DNA of 64,000 nt from Adenophora triphylla var. japonica (taxonomy: Eukaryota > Streptophyta > Magnoliopsida > Asterales > Campanulaceae). Position numbers and translations under genes: made by a program. Under the pieces are notes generated by a model. The model made no database searches. It saw only the letters and a list, made by a program, of their open reading frames with translations, and had not been told where the DNA came from. The stretch lies in assembly GCA_022495995.1 (NCBI GenBank), contig JAFEMH010004884.1, forward strand, positions 1-64,000, given 5' to 3'. How positions within the stretch are numbered: position 1 is the stretch's first letter; every line of letters begins with the position of its first letter. Of the stretch, positions 1 through 10,278 are shown piece by piece.

Positions 1-189
1 CATAAGAATCATTAAAAGTCCTAGGGCTTAAACCTCTTCATCTCAGATGTCACTTCTTAAGGAATGAGTATAGGTCAATTGACCCTGGCAAAGGACGCTA
101 CAAGTCTTTTAACAGCTTAAGCTTGTCCCTTTCAACCTAGATCAGATATCTTACCAACTAGGTCAGTTGTTTTCACTGTGTTTAACTTC

Positions 190-567
190 TCAAGAGGTTT
201 TAATCCCATTCCTACCAATGTCAACCTTGCAACTATCTCTTTGGCTTAACCCTTTAGTTAGCGGATCCGCCTAAATTATCTTTTCGAATTTTTTACATAG
301 TCAATAGATATGGTGCCGCTAAAGTAGTCGTTTAATGGTATTATGTCTTCGATGTATATGTCTAGACTTACCATTATACATATGACTTTGTGCCTTACTA
401 ATCGTATATTGGCTATCGCAATGTATAGAAATTGCGGGTACGGGGCTTTTCCCCATCTTGGAATATCTTCTAGAAATGGGCGTAGCTATCTCTATTTCTC
501 TTTACCACATTTATCTAATGCTATAAACTCGCATTCCATGGTTGATCCTGGCTATAACTCCCCGTGA
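190..567 (-). pseudogene. Ty1/Copia RNase H remnant
   Basis: Read on the minus strand, this stretch encodes the end of a Copia polyprotein. Visible blocks are STMECEFIALDK (the catalytic Glu region), [27 protein letters not shown] and SIDYVKN, followed out of frame by ADPLTKGLSQR. The order and wording match the RNase H of the Copia-D element at 45.1-46.9 kb, so it is a related but older copy. Stops and frameshifts make it non-functional. No LTR could be placed beside it; bases 1-190 may be the 3' non-coding tail of the same element. Confidence 0.8.
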
Positions 568-1490
568 AAAAGGGTAGATCAACTTTGATTTTAGGAGCCC
601 GATCGCTGTGTGCAAGAATAAATCATCTTCACCCCTCTCGAATCCGAATCCTCCTCTCGGCCTAGACGAAAACTATCATTGTTCCATTCGCTTCCTGCAG
701 GCGCTCGAACCCCCGCTCCCGTCGGCCTTCGGCGATCACCAACCCGCAAACCCTCCAAAAGAGTAACCATATCGGGGCGTGACGAGCCAGCAATGCTCAT
801 CGCGAATCACACCGACTGCCTCGTTCCCGTGCTTCTTGGTTCATACGTTCAAGGAATGCAAGAAGAGCGTCATTGTTCTTTCCGTTTTCGCCCCGCCATC
901 TTCCCCGGATCGAGCCTCGCCCGATACCAACTAATGTAAACGCAGCGGAATACAAACTAGAGATTTACCAATCAATGAAAAACCTCAACAAAATGTATGA
1001 ATCCACCTTCAAAATCAGCCAACAATGGCTTCTAGAGTTTTAACCCATATGAATGCTTAAAGCAACTCTAAAATCAATTAATCAAAAAACCTGCCGTTTT
1101 CAACCCTAAAACAAAGTATAAATACTCCCCAACAAACCCTAAAAACGTTTTGGAAATTAAAAGATTTCAAACTTTTTCCTTAATTGTTGGGAAAATCAAA
1201 GAAAATTAAACTCTTCCGTCCCGGCCGACATGCACGGCCGCTCGTCAAACAAGACCCAGCCGCTCCCCAACATATTTACACCTACCACTCTACTCGTTCT
1301 CGCAAAGTAGTAGAATAATAAGTGAGTGTAAATTAGCTCCACTCGAATAAAAAAATATCCATTTGTGGTTGTTATATTTCAAATTTGAAATACCTAAAAT
1401 AGTGAAAAGCCCTAATTTAAGTGAGACGAAGAGCGTATATGACATTTTATTTTGGAATATACTCAAGAACTCATTAGGAAGAATAGATGT
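568..1490. other. No recognisable gene
   Basis: Short GC-rich frames lie at 591-940 on both strands, but neither shows a domain I recognise or a convincing start. The rest (about 950-1490) is AT-rich sequence without repeats or motifs I can name. Confidence 0.4.
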
Positions 1491-1504
1491 CAGATGGCTG
1501 AATT

Positions 1505-2011
1505 TTTTTATTTTTTTTTTTTTTATACACTGTGTTCCCACTTCACTAACTAATCTCGACTACCTTCGTGCACCGGCCCCATAGTATGTCAAGCGGAGGT
1601 AAATCGTGGATGTGTGCCCTGGCACCAGGGTGGCAAAGATTCCCCTTATACTCCGTGAGCCTCAAGCGGAGCCCTCCTACAAGGCATTTACATCACTCTT
1701 ACATCACCAAATGGTCACTCCAGTCGCTTCCCGCCAAAGAGGCATTTACATCACTCTTACAACACCAAATGGCTGCTCCAAATTTTCAGACCGCCAAGAT
1801 TTCAACTCCCACACCGAGGATACAAGCCCAAAGAATGCCGCTTTCCTTAACTCGCACGGACGTGCCCTGTGTGTGGCTCCTAAGGACCCCCCGAAATCCA
1901 AGGTAGGGAAATTAAGTCCCAAGAATCCCCTTTGGGGGACTCCGAACCTGGCGACCTCCCCTTCGGGAAATCACAATTATTTGTACCACTCGGGCCAAGG
2001 CCCGTTAATCG
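1505..2011 (-). mobile_element. Probable tRNA-derived SINE
   Basis: A 14-bp direct repeat, CAGATGGCTGAATT, lies at 1491-1504 and 2012-2025. On the minus strand the enclosed sequence starts near a tRNA-like head: TGGCCCGAGTGGTA resembles an RNA polymerase III A box of the Leu/Ser tRNA type, and GGTTCGGAGTCCC about 45 nt later resembles a B box. It ends in an A-rich tail, seen as the T run at 1500-1523. Head, tail and target duplication are the three hallmarks of a SINE. At about 507 bp it is long for this class, partly because of an internal duplication of about 59 bp (1681-1799). It encodes no protein. A 5'-truncated LINE is the alternative. Confidence 0.6.
1681..1799. repeat. Two-copy tandem repeat inside the SINE
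   Basis: The phrase GGCATTTACATCACTCTTAC recurs about 59 bp apart, each followed by a similar CACCAAATGG block. The duplication lengthens the SINE body. Confidence 0.6.
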
Positions 2012-2093
2012 CAGATGGCTGAATTGATTGGAGGGCAACCTCTTCAAAGACTATATTCCCGAATCATAGTCACAAACACTTCGCAAGCAGAAA

Positions 2094-2211
2094 ATAAAAT
2101 CAAATGTTCGGTTCAAATTCATCTTAAAGCATATTATAAATTGATATTATAGAATCTTATCATTTATATGCTTTAAGATTGGATTTGAATCAAAATTTGA
2201 TTTTACCATCA
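2094..2211. repeat. Foldback / MITE-like inverted repeat
   Basis: The left arm runs from AAAATCAAATGTTC to ATCTTAAAGCATATT. The right arm carries its reverse complement, with ATGCTTTAAGAT and ending in TTTGATTTT. Arms of about 45 bp pair around an AT-rich loop near 2150. The size and shape fit a small MITE or a hairpin RNA precursor. No clear target duplication could be assigned. Confidence 0.5.
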
Positions 2212-2539
2212 TTGAATAGCATGCGTCTATGATTTTCAATACGTATACACCTTGAACAACTTCTGCCCTCCTGGCTTCCTATTCACCCATTTTGTCACTC
2301 TTCTTCCTAGGTGAGTTTGTAGACTAGTATCCTAAACTAAAATGTATATTAGAGATTGCAATTAGAATTTAATATCGAATATATCTACATTTACTATCAA
2401 TATTATTTTTTTAGATAGTAATTTGTAGGGAATTTCGCCTCCATAAGTTCCTTTTGGAACAAATCACTTTCCACTAAGTTTCTCATTGTATTAAAATGCC
2501 TCATAAGTTCTTCGAACAAGAGTAAACCGAGAAACGAAT

Positions 2540-3419
2540 ATGGGCTTGCTCCGGTCAGCCCAAATGGATTGGGCTATAAACATAATCCATGTATAAGTTA
2601 CGAGAGGCAAACTTGGGCTTCTTCTTCGATCTCGTATTTCGTCATCAACAAGGCTAATCTAGGCCCAACAGGCAAGTATAAATGCCCCAAGTATGAGTGC
2701 CGAGGATACCTTCCTCGTATGTCGAGAGGTACCCCTTCCTCGGCCTTAACATTGTCAACGGGCTCTTCATACCACTGTTTCCTCCCGACTCATCATCATG
2801 CTCCGAGAGGTCATGAATGACGAGGAGAGAAAGTTCGCACCCTAAGCATATCATCCTATGACGAGGAGACAAAATCATGCGTCTCCGATATATCCACATG
2901 CCTCTGCGGATCATAAACCGACGAGGAAGCTAAAATCATGCATCTCGGCTGTGCATGCAAATACCGAGGGATAAGAAATTTGTGTTCCTCGGCTATCCTA
3001 AGCAAAGCAAATTGAATGTCAGCTTCTATTCAAATGTAAGGATTCAACAATTATTATCCAATCATGATTGTAACCATCTACATCAATTCAAGTCAAACAA
3101 TGACTTCCTAATGTATATAATCCTCTCGAGGATTATATCTTATCTCTTTACTAGTTCAATTCAACATACGGACTTCCGCCAATCCATCCCTATAAATACA
3201 AGTCATATAAAGCACATTATTTGCTACGTTACTTTTTACATACGTAAAACTCACAATTTAGTTTCGATATCAAACCGTGAACTTATTCCTCACGCCGAGG
3301 GCCTTCGCGGGTCAAGCCCCTAGCTAGTTTACGTGTTTTCTCTTATTTACAGTGCCTAGCAATCGCCGGAGCAAACGATCGCTTGGATTTGGGCCGATTT
3401 GACGATTTTCGCATCATCA
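2540..3419 (+). repeat. Probable 5' LTR of Tat-A
   Basis: This block lies between non-Gypsy sequence and a primer-binding-like site. It contains a TATA box and repeated CGAGGA/TCCTCG words that are shared with the 3' non-coding part of the element at 26.6-27.1 kb. The right edge is set by the CA just before the primer site. The left edge is a guess, because no second LTR exists in the window for comparison. Confidence 0.45.
3187..3200 (+). promoter_or_regulatory. TATA box in Tat-A LTR
   Basis: CCCTATAAATAC is a good plant TATA box. It sits about 220 bp before the primer site, as expected for the U3/R junction of an LTR. Confidence 0.45.
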
Positions 3420-3421
3420 AT

Positions 3422-3444
3422 TGGTTCCATTGCCGGGAAATCGA
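3422..3444 (+). other. Degenerate primer-binding site (tRNA-Asp-like)
   Basis: TGGTTCCATTGCCGGGAAA resembles, with a few changes, the complement of the 3' end of plant tRNA-Asp (TGGCGCCGTTGCCGGGGA). It begins 2-5 nt after the presumed LTR end. Confidence 0.4.
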
Positions 3445-3756
3445 TTCAAACACCCTTTGTTTGGCCTGAAAAAAGTTTGCCTAAAGCCATATTTTTGCCG
3501 AATTTGTTCTTGATTCAACGAAAAAATCTGTTCCGTTTTGCTCATTTCCAATTTTGGCCGGATTCTGCAATTTCAGCCGGAATTTGCCCAATTTTTGCCT
3601 GAAACAAACGTTTTGGCCGAAAAATTTGGCGTTGTCAAAATTGCAATTTGCGATTTCGTGTTTGCGTTAATTTCTGCTCCAAAGTTTTGCTGGAAATCTT
3701 GAGTATTGGAAAATTCGTCCGATTCGTAAGTTGTTTATTACAATTGTTGATTTACA

Positions 3757-5797
3757 ATGGAGGACTCCGACAATTCGCAAGTGTTACCAATAAAGACGAG
3801 ACCCAAGTGAACGGGATCACTCCAAATGCCGAGGTGCTTCCTCCTCCTCCACCTCGCCTTGAAGGACCACCTCCTCGCCATGACTCTCCGTTCCATAGGG
3901 CATCCAACTGCCGAGGGAGTAGGAGCCAACCTTCCTCGTGCCACCCGTCCTCGAGGGAAGAGAATTCGAGGAAGATGACAAAGAACGCCGACGTCGGCCA
4001 AGCCGAAAGCTCTCAACCCGCCGACCGACGTACTTTGTTGCATAGGCAGATGGAGACATTACAAAAGATGTACGAGACGCAAGATGCCCTCTTGCAATTG
4101 GATCTCCCCGATAACTCCATGGCTGAATTTATGCCGCCTTCGACGGCCAATCTCATGGAAGGGAACAGGTGAGCGACGAGGTCCTCCCCCGTGATCCCGC
4201 CGTACCACCTAAGCAGGCCTCTCCTAGATGATACTCGTCCTCAGCATCAAAATCAAAAGAACGAGAAGGTGATAGACCCGAGAGCGAGTTGAAAAATTCC
4301 AAGGAACAAGAGGTAGATTCGAGAGACCCGAGGACAAGGCTCGCCCATCCAAACGCCTATCCCCTCCTCGTCTCGTCATGGCAACTCGTCGTCCCGGATC
4401 CCCTCGGCCCCGTCGACCTCGCCAGGATTCTCTTCGTCCTCGAGAGACTCCTCGTCCCCGCATCGCGCGCTTGTACGCCCGAGGACCCCCTGCCCATACA
4501 GAATGTTGCTTGGAGGCCACGAGTTAGAGCAAAGGCAAGATAAAGCACCATCTAAATGACGTGACGCCACCAAAACCACGAGGATAGGGTGAATGACCGC
4601 TCGAGCGATAAATCGACCCGTAGCTCCCAACGCAAAGACTCACTCTAGAACCGACAAAGGAGTGGACGCCGAGACAATGGGAACTCTGAAACAAGAGACT
4701 CGATGACATGGAGATGGGAAAAAGGTTGATAATGATGACTATGATCGGTCCACCCGTCCGTTCTCCTGCAGGATAACCGATGCACCACCAAATCCTCACT
4801 TTAAGGTCCCGAGTTTTGAAAACAACTAACCACGTACGCAAAGGACCACGTGCAGTTTCGAACAAAACCATGAACCTTCTCACCAAAGCCGATGACATGC
4901 TCGTAAAGCTTTCGCGAGCACCTCTCCTAAATGTACCTTGACCTCGGTTCCGTGAGCTGAAAAAAAGGCCGCATCGATAGCCGGAGAGGCATGAGGAGAA
5001 TGTTCTTGGATCACTTCGCCACCGCTGGAAGGAGGAAGATGAGGTTGATCGACCTTGCCAACATTGAGCAATCAAAGAATGAAACCACCCTCAGCTACTA
5101 CAATCGATTCCGTAAGATGGCGGAACAAGTGGAAGAAAGCCTCACTGACAGGGAGGTTATTGTTTGTTTTAATTCTGAATTGAGATCCGGTCCCCTCATC
5201 TATGAACTCTCCGCCCGAGCACCTAAATCCAAGGCCGAATTGTACAACGTGGCTCACGCCATTGCCACGGCCGAGGATAAAAGCAAGAAAAGGGGATCCG
5301 ACAAGGCGAAACTGTAGGCCGGCCGGCGCCGCCACAATGACAATGGGAATGGTAAGGGATCCAAGGGAAAAAATAGAACAAGGAGCACTGAAAAACCTGA
5401 AGTATTTACCCCTCTTACCAAACCCATCACGGAGATCATGCAGCTAGTGAACCTTCCTCCACCCCGTCTACTGAGCAATAAACCAAAATTCCCTCGTGAC
5501 ACTTCCAAATTCTGTGATTTCCACAGGGACCATGGTCACAATAATGAAGGCTGTTATGCCCTCAAGAAAATGATCCAAAGGTGGGTTGATGAGGGAAAGT
5601 ACCGCTATGTCATGAAGAAAGATGGCAAGCGAAAACGGAAGGAAGAGGAAAGTGAAGATGATGATAAGAGCGAAGATGGAGAACAAAGGCCTCCTAGGTC
5701 CAAGCTGCATGTAATCCGAGAAGAGACAGTCTCAACTAGACAGCTAAGGAGCCAAATCCATAAACTAAGAAAAGTATACCACGTCCCTGATTAGGTT
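3757..5797 (+). pseudogene. Tat-A gag
   Basis: This is a broken gag, the capsid/nucleocapsid precursor of the retrotransposon. The N-terminal part (to about 4170) is proline- and charge-rich. The middle (4200-4990) is too decayed to read. From 4991 a retrotransposon gag core is clear, with MRRMFLDHFATAG and ETTLSYYNRFRKMAEQVEE. A zinc-binding CDFHRDHGHNNEGC motif follows near 5514-5555, then a lysine/glutamate-rich tail ending at a stop just before the protease. At least two frameshifts and one stop separate the pieces. The CxFHxxxGHxxxxC spacing is common in Tat gag proteins. Confidence 0.7.
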
Positions 5798-5812
5798 CAT
5801 AAAGCGGAAGAG

Positions 5813-6260
5813 GTGATTAGCTTTTCTCCTAACGAATTGGCTGGGAGTCGTGCTGCCCGTGAACAACCCTTGGTGATAAAGGGTCGAATTGATAATGTGA
5901 AATCCGAAAGATTGCTTGTTGACACGGGGGTTTCCCGAGATATTCTGTATTATTCTGCCTTCCAACAGATGGGCCTGAAAGATACCGCACTGGAGCCTTA
6001 TCACGGAAGGTTGGAAGGTTTCACCAATCACAAAGTTGGTGCCAAGGGAACTATTGAGCTGGAACTAGAAATTGGCGAACATCCCTTCCGATCCACCCGC
6101 CACCGTCACCTTCGTAGTCATGGATCTAACAAGCGATTATCATGCAACACCGGGCATTCCAAGTCAAGCAAAACTTGGGTTGGTCCCTCCCTTCCTCACC
6201 AACGAGTCAAGTTTCCTACACGCTTCGGAATTGGATGCGTGAGGGAGCCGCCAAGGACTT
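5813..6260 (+). pseudogene. Tat-A aspartic protease
   Basis: This retropepsin would cut the Gag-Pol polyprotein. The active-site segment reads LLVDTGVSRDILYYSAFQQM, in which D-T-G is intact but the usual following Ser is Val. PLVIKGRIDN upstream and GTIELELEIG downstream are the expected flanking strands. The frame is lost after about 6100, but the C-terminal strand (TVTFVVMDL) can be read in another frame up to about 6220. It lies 15 bp after the gag stop. Confidence 0.65.
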
Positions 6261-6478
6261 CTTGGAGCATGTCGTGAAGGGCCGGAAAAAATCTAAAAGC
6301 GTGGAGATAGACACCCCTGAGGACAATATCAAAGTCTCTAAATCTCTAAAAACTACCCACACCAGCTCCAGAATGGCTACATCCGTGAGGTCCTAGATAA
6401 AGAGCGGCATAGTTCCATCCGTCTCTGAGGAAGATCCCATTCTCATCAATCGGCCGTAACTCGAGGGCCAACCATGAC

Positions 6479-7059
6479 TTGAGGACGGCCGATCCGCTCG
6501 ACGTTGATGAACTAATGGAAGAAGAGGGCCTCAACGTGAATAACAATGAGGGTAGGAGAATTAGAGAAATCATCATCGAGTCCCTGGAATTTCGAGATGG
6601 TCCTGAAATGGAGCTTGTGGATGAACTGGAAGAGGTGGTCATTAATCCTGACTATCTTGAACAAAAAATCAAACTCGAGGGGCCAGCTATCTCCGAAAGA
6701 GAAGGAAAGAATCATCTCCCTCTTGAAGAACAGTCTCGACGTCTTTGCTTGGAGAGTCGAAGACATGAAGGGGATCAATGAAGAAGTAGCCCTCCACCGC
6801 TTAGAAGTTGATCCGTTGGTAAAAACTATCTCGCAGACTAGGAGAATTTTTGCAAGGGACAAGGAGGAAGCTATCAAGGAAGAGGTGCAAAAATTACTGA
6901 GCGCCGGAATTATTCGTGAAATAAAATACCCTGTTTGGCTGGCTAATGTGGTAATGGTAAAGAAGCAAGATGGGAAGTGGCGAATGTGCATCGATTTCAC
7001 CGATCTTAACAAGGTCTGCCCTAAAGACAGTTATCCTCGTCCCAAAATCGTCAAGTTGG
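6479..7059 (+). pseudogene. Tat-A reverse transcriptase, N-terminal half
   Basis: This is the first part of the RNA-dependent DNA polymerase. Recognisable blocks are EVQKLLSAGIIREIKYPVWL, VVMVKKQDGKWRMCIDFTDL and NKVCPKDSYP, the fingers region of Gypsy RT. The frame stops at the insertion of Tat-B after base 7059. Joining 7059 to 23687, with one GTTGG copy retained, continues the same frame into LVDSIAGHQTLSFLDAYSGY, so this half and the half at 23682 are one gene. An acidic linker (6479-6700), partly read in a shifted frame, connects protease and RT. Confidence 0.85.
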
Positions 7060-8651
7060 TGTGAATGTGTGCCCAAAATTTTTGTTTATTGGAATTCACG
7101 CGGGTTTGAAGACATCCGAGTTATTTGAAAAACGGAGTCGCCACGCCATTTTGATTACCTCAAAACTTTGAAAAAGGTTTTATGGGTTCTGAGGTTAAGT
7201 TACCCTCGGGAAGAACGCCATGCGTTCACCCAAAGTGCCTTGCCGGAGCAAGTCTCCCTAGATTTCATTAATCGTGTTTGCTTGCGTGCTTTCTTTGTGT
7301 GCATGTGTTTGAAAATAAGGGGGAATGTCCCAAGTTGTCTTCCGACGTACAAACCATTTGTTGGTTGTCGCCGTGGGATTCCTTGGAATTTATGTATTTG
7401 GGATTATGATCCCGTCCTCATCTTATGACTTATGATCATCGCATTTTAAACCTCGGGACCCTCGGGACTTGCGTGATCGAGAGAATGACTCTCTTTGGGT
7501 CAAAGATGAGGTTCTTTAGGAAGGAATGTCCTTAGCCCATCAATCCTACGCTTTAAGACTCGCCGAGCTCGTATAGAGGCTTCATACTCATTCTTAAGCG
7601 ATAATCGGAGATATAGGGTTCAAGGTTATCCTTTTCCTAAAGAAATCATGAACCTTAATGGAAGGAACGATGCAAAGATGAGAACTTTTACACCGGTCCG
7701 TTCCAAGGTTGGGGGAAAGGGGAATGCATGATGAAAATGAATCTTTAATGAAAAGATGACATTTTTAGGTTGCAAATGATGCTTTTGATTGAAAAGAAAT
7801 GATCTTTATGCAAATGATGCATAAAGATTTGATTTTTATGCAAATGATGCATTGAAAAGGGGGTTTTGATGCAAAGGATGCATTTTTATTGAAAAAGATT
7901 TGATCTTTATATGCAAATGATGCATAAAGATAACATTTTTATTGAAAAATAGGGATTTTAGGTGCAAAGGATGCACCTTTATGAAAAAGACTACATTTTT
8001 ATGATAAATGAGGTCTTAATGCATGCAAAGGGGGAAGGGGATGATAAAGATGTTATCTTTAAGCTACCAAGTCCCAAGCAATATAAAGACAATGCAATGA
8101 GCAATTTATAAAGCAATTAGGATGCAAGGATAGGGTGTGCGAGGTTACCAATGACTTCCTTTGCTTCTCGGGACGGAGCTAGGAGGAGAGGTCGATCTTT
8201 GGTCTTCAAGGAGGAGGGATGAAGCTTCTTGGCCTTCCTTCTTCTTCTTCTTGAATTCCCAGCAGTTTCTTCACGTCTTTCAGAGTGGACTGAGTATTTT
8301 TCTCATATATTGTGTGTTTTGAAATGGGTAGAGGAGGGCTCTATTTATAGGCAGTCTGGATAAGGCTAATGAAGCTCGCGCGGCCGCAGAGCTCTTTGCA
8401 AATGAGGCCGTGCGGCATTATCCACAATGACTCAAAGGCATTCTAGAACCACGCAAGGTGGCATCATTCTAGAAAGCTTCCCCTAATTAAGAAAAACGTG
8501 TTTTCTTAATTAGGAAGGCTCCTTACACCCATAATTTTAAATTTGGACTGCTCTAACATTTCCTAACACTAGGAAGGTCCGGGAATTACCGGGAAATTTA
8601 CCGAAATGTCGGGAAAATTAACCTAAGGCATGAGCGATTTGGGTACTTACA
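7060..8651 (-). repeat. Tat-B 3' LTR (left copy)
   Basis: It matches 22083-23681 along its whole length, with scattered substitutions and short indels. On the plus strand it runs from TGTGAATGTG to GGTACTTACA. It contains simple low-complexity runs of the ATGCAAATGATGCAT type (7760-8000) and a TATA box at 8341-8350 (minus). Confidence 0.93.
8341..8416 (-). promoter_or_regulatory. LTR promoter: TATA box with upstream palindrome pair
   Basis: On the minus strand CTATAAATAG (8341-8350) is a strong TATA box. Upstream lie a degenerate palindrome (8374-8385) and GCCGCACGGC (8407-8416), centres about 31 bp apart. In the right-hand LTR, which drives the element, the same layout is at 23369-23443. 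Confidence 0.6.
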
Positions 8652-9114
8652 AGCCCTCGGCAACGCTACTTGCAAGGCGAGTGGGGTTGTCGATAGAAAA
8701 GGATCCGATCTCGGCGAATGCCGAGACGGATTGGGTGACCAAGGTGGTCGAATGGCCGAACCTTTTGGAAGGCTACCTACGTATCCCTGAGGAATCAAGC
8801 CTTGATCGTAGTTCGAATTAGATCCGCCGGGAGGAAGAAGAGAAACCGGTCTCTTCTTTGAGAAAATGACCTAGGAGGTCAAGCAAATGATCCTACTGGG
8901 GATATGCTAGGAGTGACCCAGGTGGTCGAATATTTGAACTTTTATGAGGGGGCGCTTTATCACTGAGGAGTGACAAAGAAACAGGGTGACCAAAGTGGTC
9001 GAATGGCTGGACCTTTTATAAAAGGCTACCTACGTATCCCGGAGGAATCAAGCCAGGCCGTAGTTCAAGCATCACTAGATAGTTAGGAACGATGTCTAGG
9101 ATCCTTGAGATTTT

Positions 9115-9225
9115 GACAATTCGGAGGCTGTCACCTGATTTGACAATTACTGGAGGATGTCACCTGATTTTGACAATTACTGGAGGCTGTCACCTGATTG
9201 ACAATTACTGGAGGATGTCACCTGA
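9115..9225. repeat. Four-copy tandem repeat, about 28 bp unit
   Basis: The unit is GACAATTACTGGAGGATGTC plus ACCTGATTT, with small length changes. One further diverged unit lies at 9897-9920, beyond the 50-bp array, so the two arrays are interleaved. Confidence 0.85.
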
Positions 9226-9255
9226 TGAAGTTAGAACTTGGGACGCTATCTCTTT

Positions 9256-9890
9256 ATGACGGAGATAGAGGTAACTTAAGTTGGGAAACTTGAGCGTACG
9301 TCACTATTCGCGGATAGAGGTAGCACAAGTTGGAAATGACTTCGGGGCATACGTCACCATTCGCGGATAGAGGTAAAGCAACAAGTTGGAAATGACTTGG
9401 GCATACGTCACTATTCGCGGATAGAGGTAGCACAAGTTGGAATGACTTGGGCATACTTCACTATTCGCGGATAGAGGTAGCACAAGTTGGAATGACTTGG
9501 GCATACTTCACTATTCGCGGATAGAGGTAGCACAAGTTGAAATGACTTGGGCATACTTCACTATTCGCGGATAGAGGTAGCACAAGTTGGAATGACTTGG
9601 GCATACTTCACTATTCGCGGATAGAGGTAGCACAAGTTGGAATGACTTGGGCATACTTCACTATTCGCGGATAGAGGTAGCACAAGTTGGAATGACTTGG
9701 GCATACTTCACTATTCGCGGATAGAGGTAGCACAAGTTGGAATGACTTGGGCATACTTCACTATTCATGACAGAGGTAGCACAAGTTGGAATGACTTGGG
9801 CATACTTCACTATTCGCGGATAGAGGTAGCACAAGTTGGAAATGACTTGGGCATACGTCACTATTCGCGGATAGAGGTAGCACAAGTTTA
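9256..9890. repeat. Tandem array, 50-bp unit, about 12-13 copies
   Basis: The unit reads AATGACTTGGGCATACTTCA, then CTATTCGCGGATAGAGGTAG and CACAAGTTGG. Most inner copies are identical. The outer ones vary (CATACGTCA for CATACTTCA), and one unit has CATGACAGAGG in place of CGCGGATAGAGG. High internal identity implies recent expansion or homogenisation. Confidence 0.95.
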
Positions 9891-10094
9891 GAGTTCTGAC
9901 AATTCGGAGGTTGTCACCTAGTGTTATCCCGTTATAACGGAATTAACGGAGGCGACTGGGAATAAAGCTTGATTGCTAAAGAGATAAGGGATATTTTCTG
10001 AAAAGATGTTATCTTGGTTAAAAGATAACGGAAATTGCACGCCCAAGTGGAAGGTCCAAAGGGCAGATTGTAATTTCTGCTCAGAGCGAATGAA

Positions 10095-10162
10095 GCCGCC
10101 CGGCATGAGATGGAGAAAAAGAAGCCGTACGGCTAGAAACCTGTTTTTTCCAGATTATTTAA
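10095..10162 (+). promoter_or_regulatory. Putative promoter of the first Tat-B antisense gene
   Basis: Two palindromes, GCCGCCCGGC (10095-10104) and GCCGTACGGC (10124-10133, perfect), are centred 29 bp apart. They are followed after about 22 bp by a TATA-like TATTTAAAAC. The first ATG of the gene is at 10279. The layout copies that of the LTR promoter. Confidence 0.5.
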
Positions 10163-10278
10163 AACAGAATTTGAACGGGGACTGGGCATTATTGCCGCCC
10201 AAGACTGCCGAGGAAGAGAGAGAGGAGGGAGAGAATTTTCCAAAATCCTTCAATTCCCTTTGCCTCTACTGATTTGGA

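Larger units (their letters stand above)
8652..10094. other. Tat-B 3' non-coding region with tandem arrays
   Basis: In element orientation this lies just upstream of the 3' LTR. It holds two copies of a phrase containing GGCTACCTACGTATCCC (about 8770 and 9025) and the two tandem arrays listed separately. No protein frame in it is credible. Confidence 0.6.

Noticed and set aside
591..939. GC-rich frames on both strands
   Set aside because: No recognisable motif and no splice or start evidence. They were kept only as an unassigned stretch.
8630..8821. 63-codon plus-strand frame at the Tat-B LTR edge
   Set aside because: It crosses the LTR boundary and contains a phrase (GGCTACCTACGTATCCC) that recurs non-coding nearby.
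9254..9891. Repeat-containing frames on both strands
   Set aside because: They follow the 50-bp tandem array and are interrupted whenever unit length varies.
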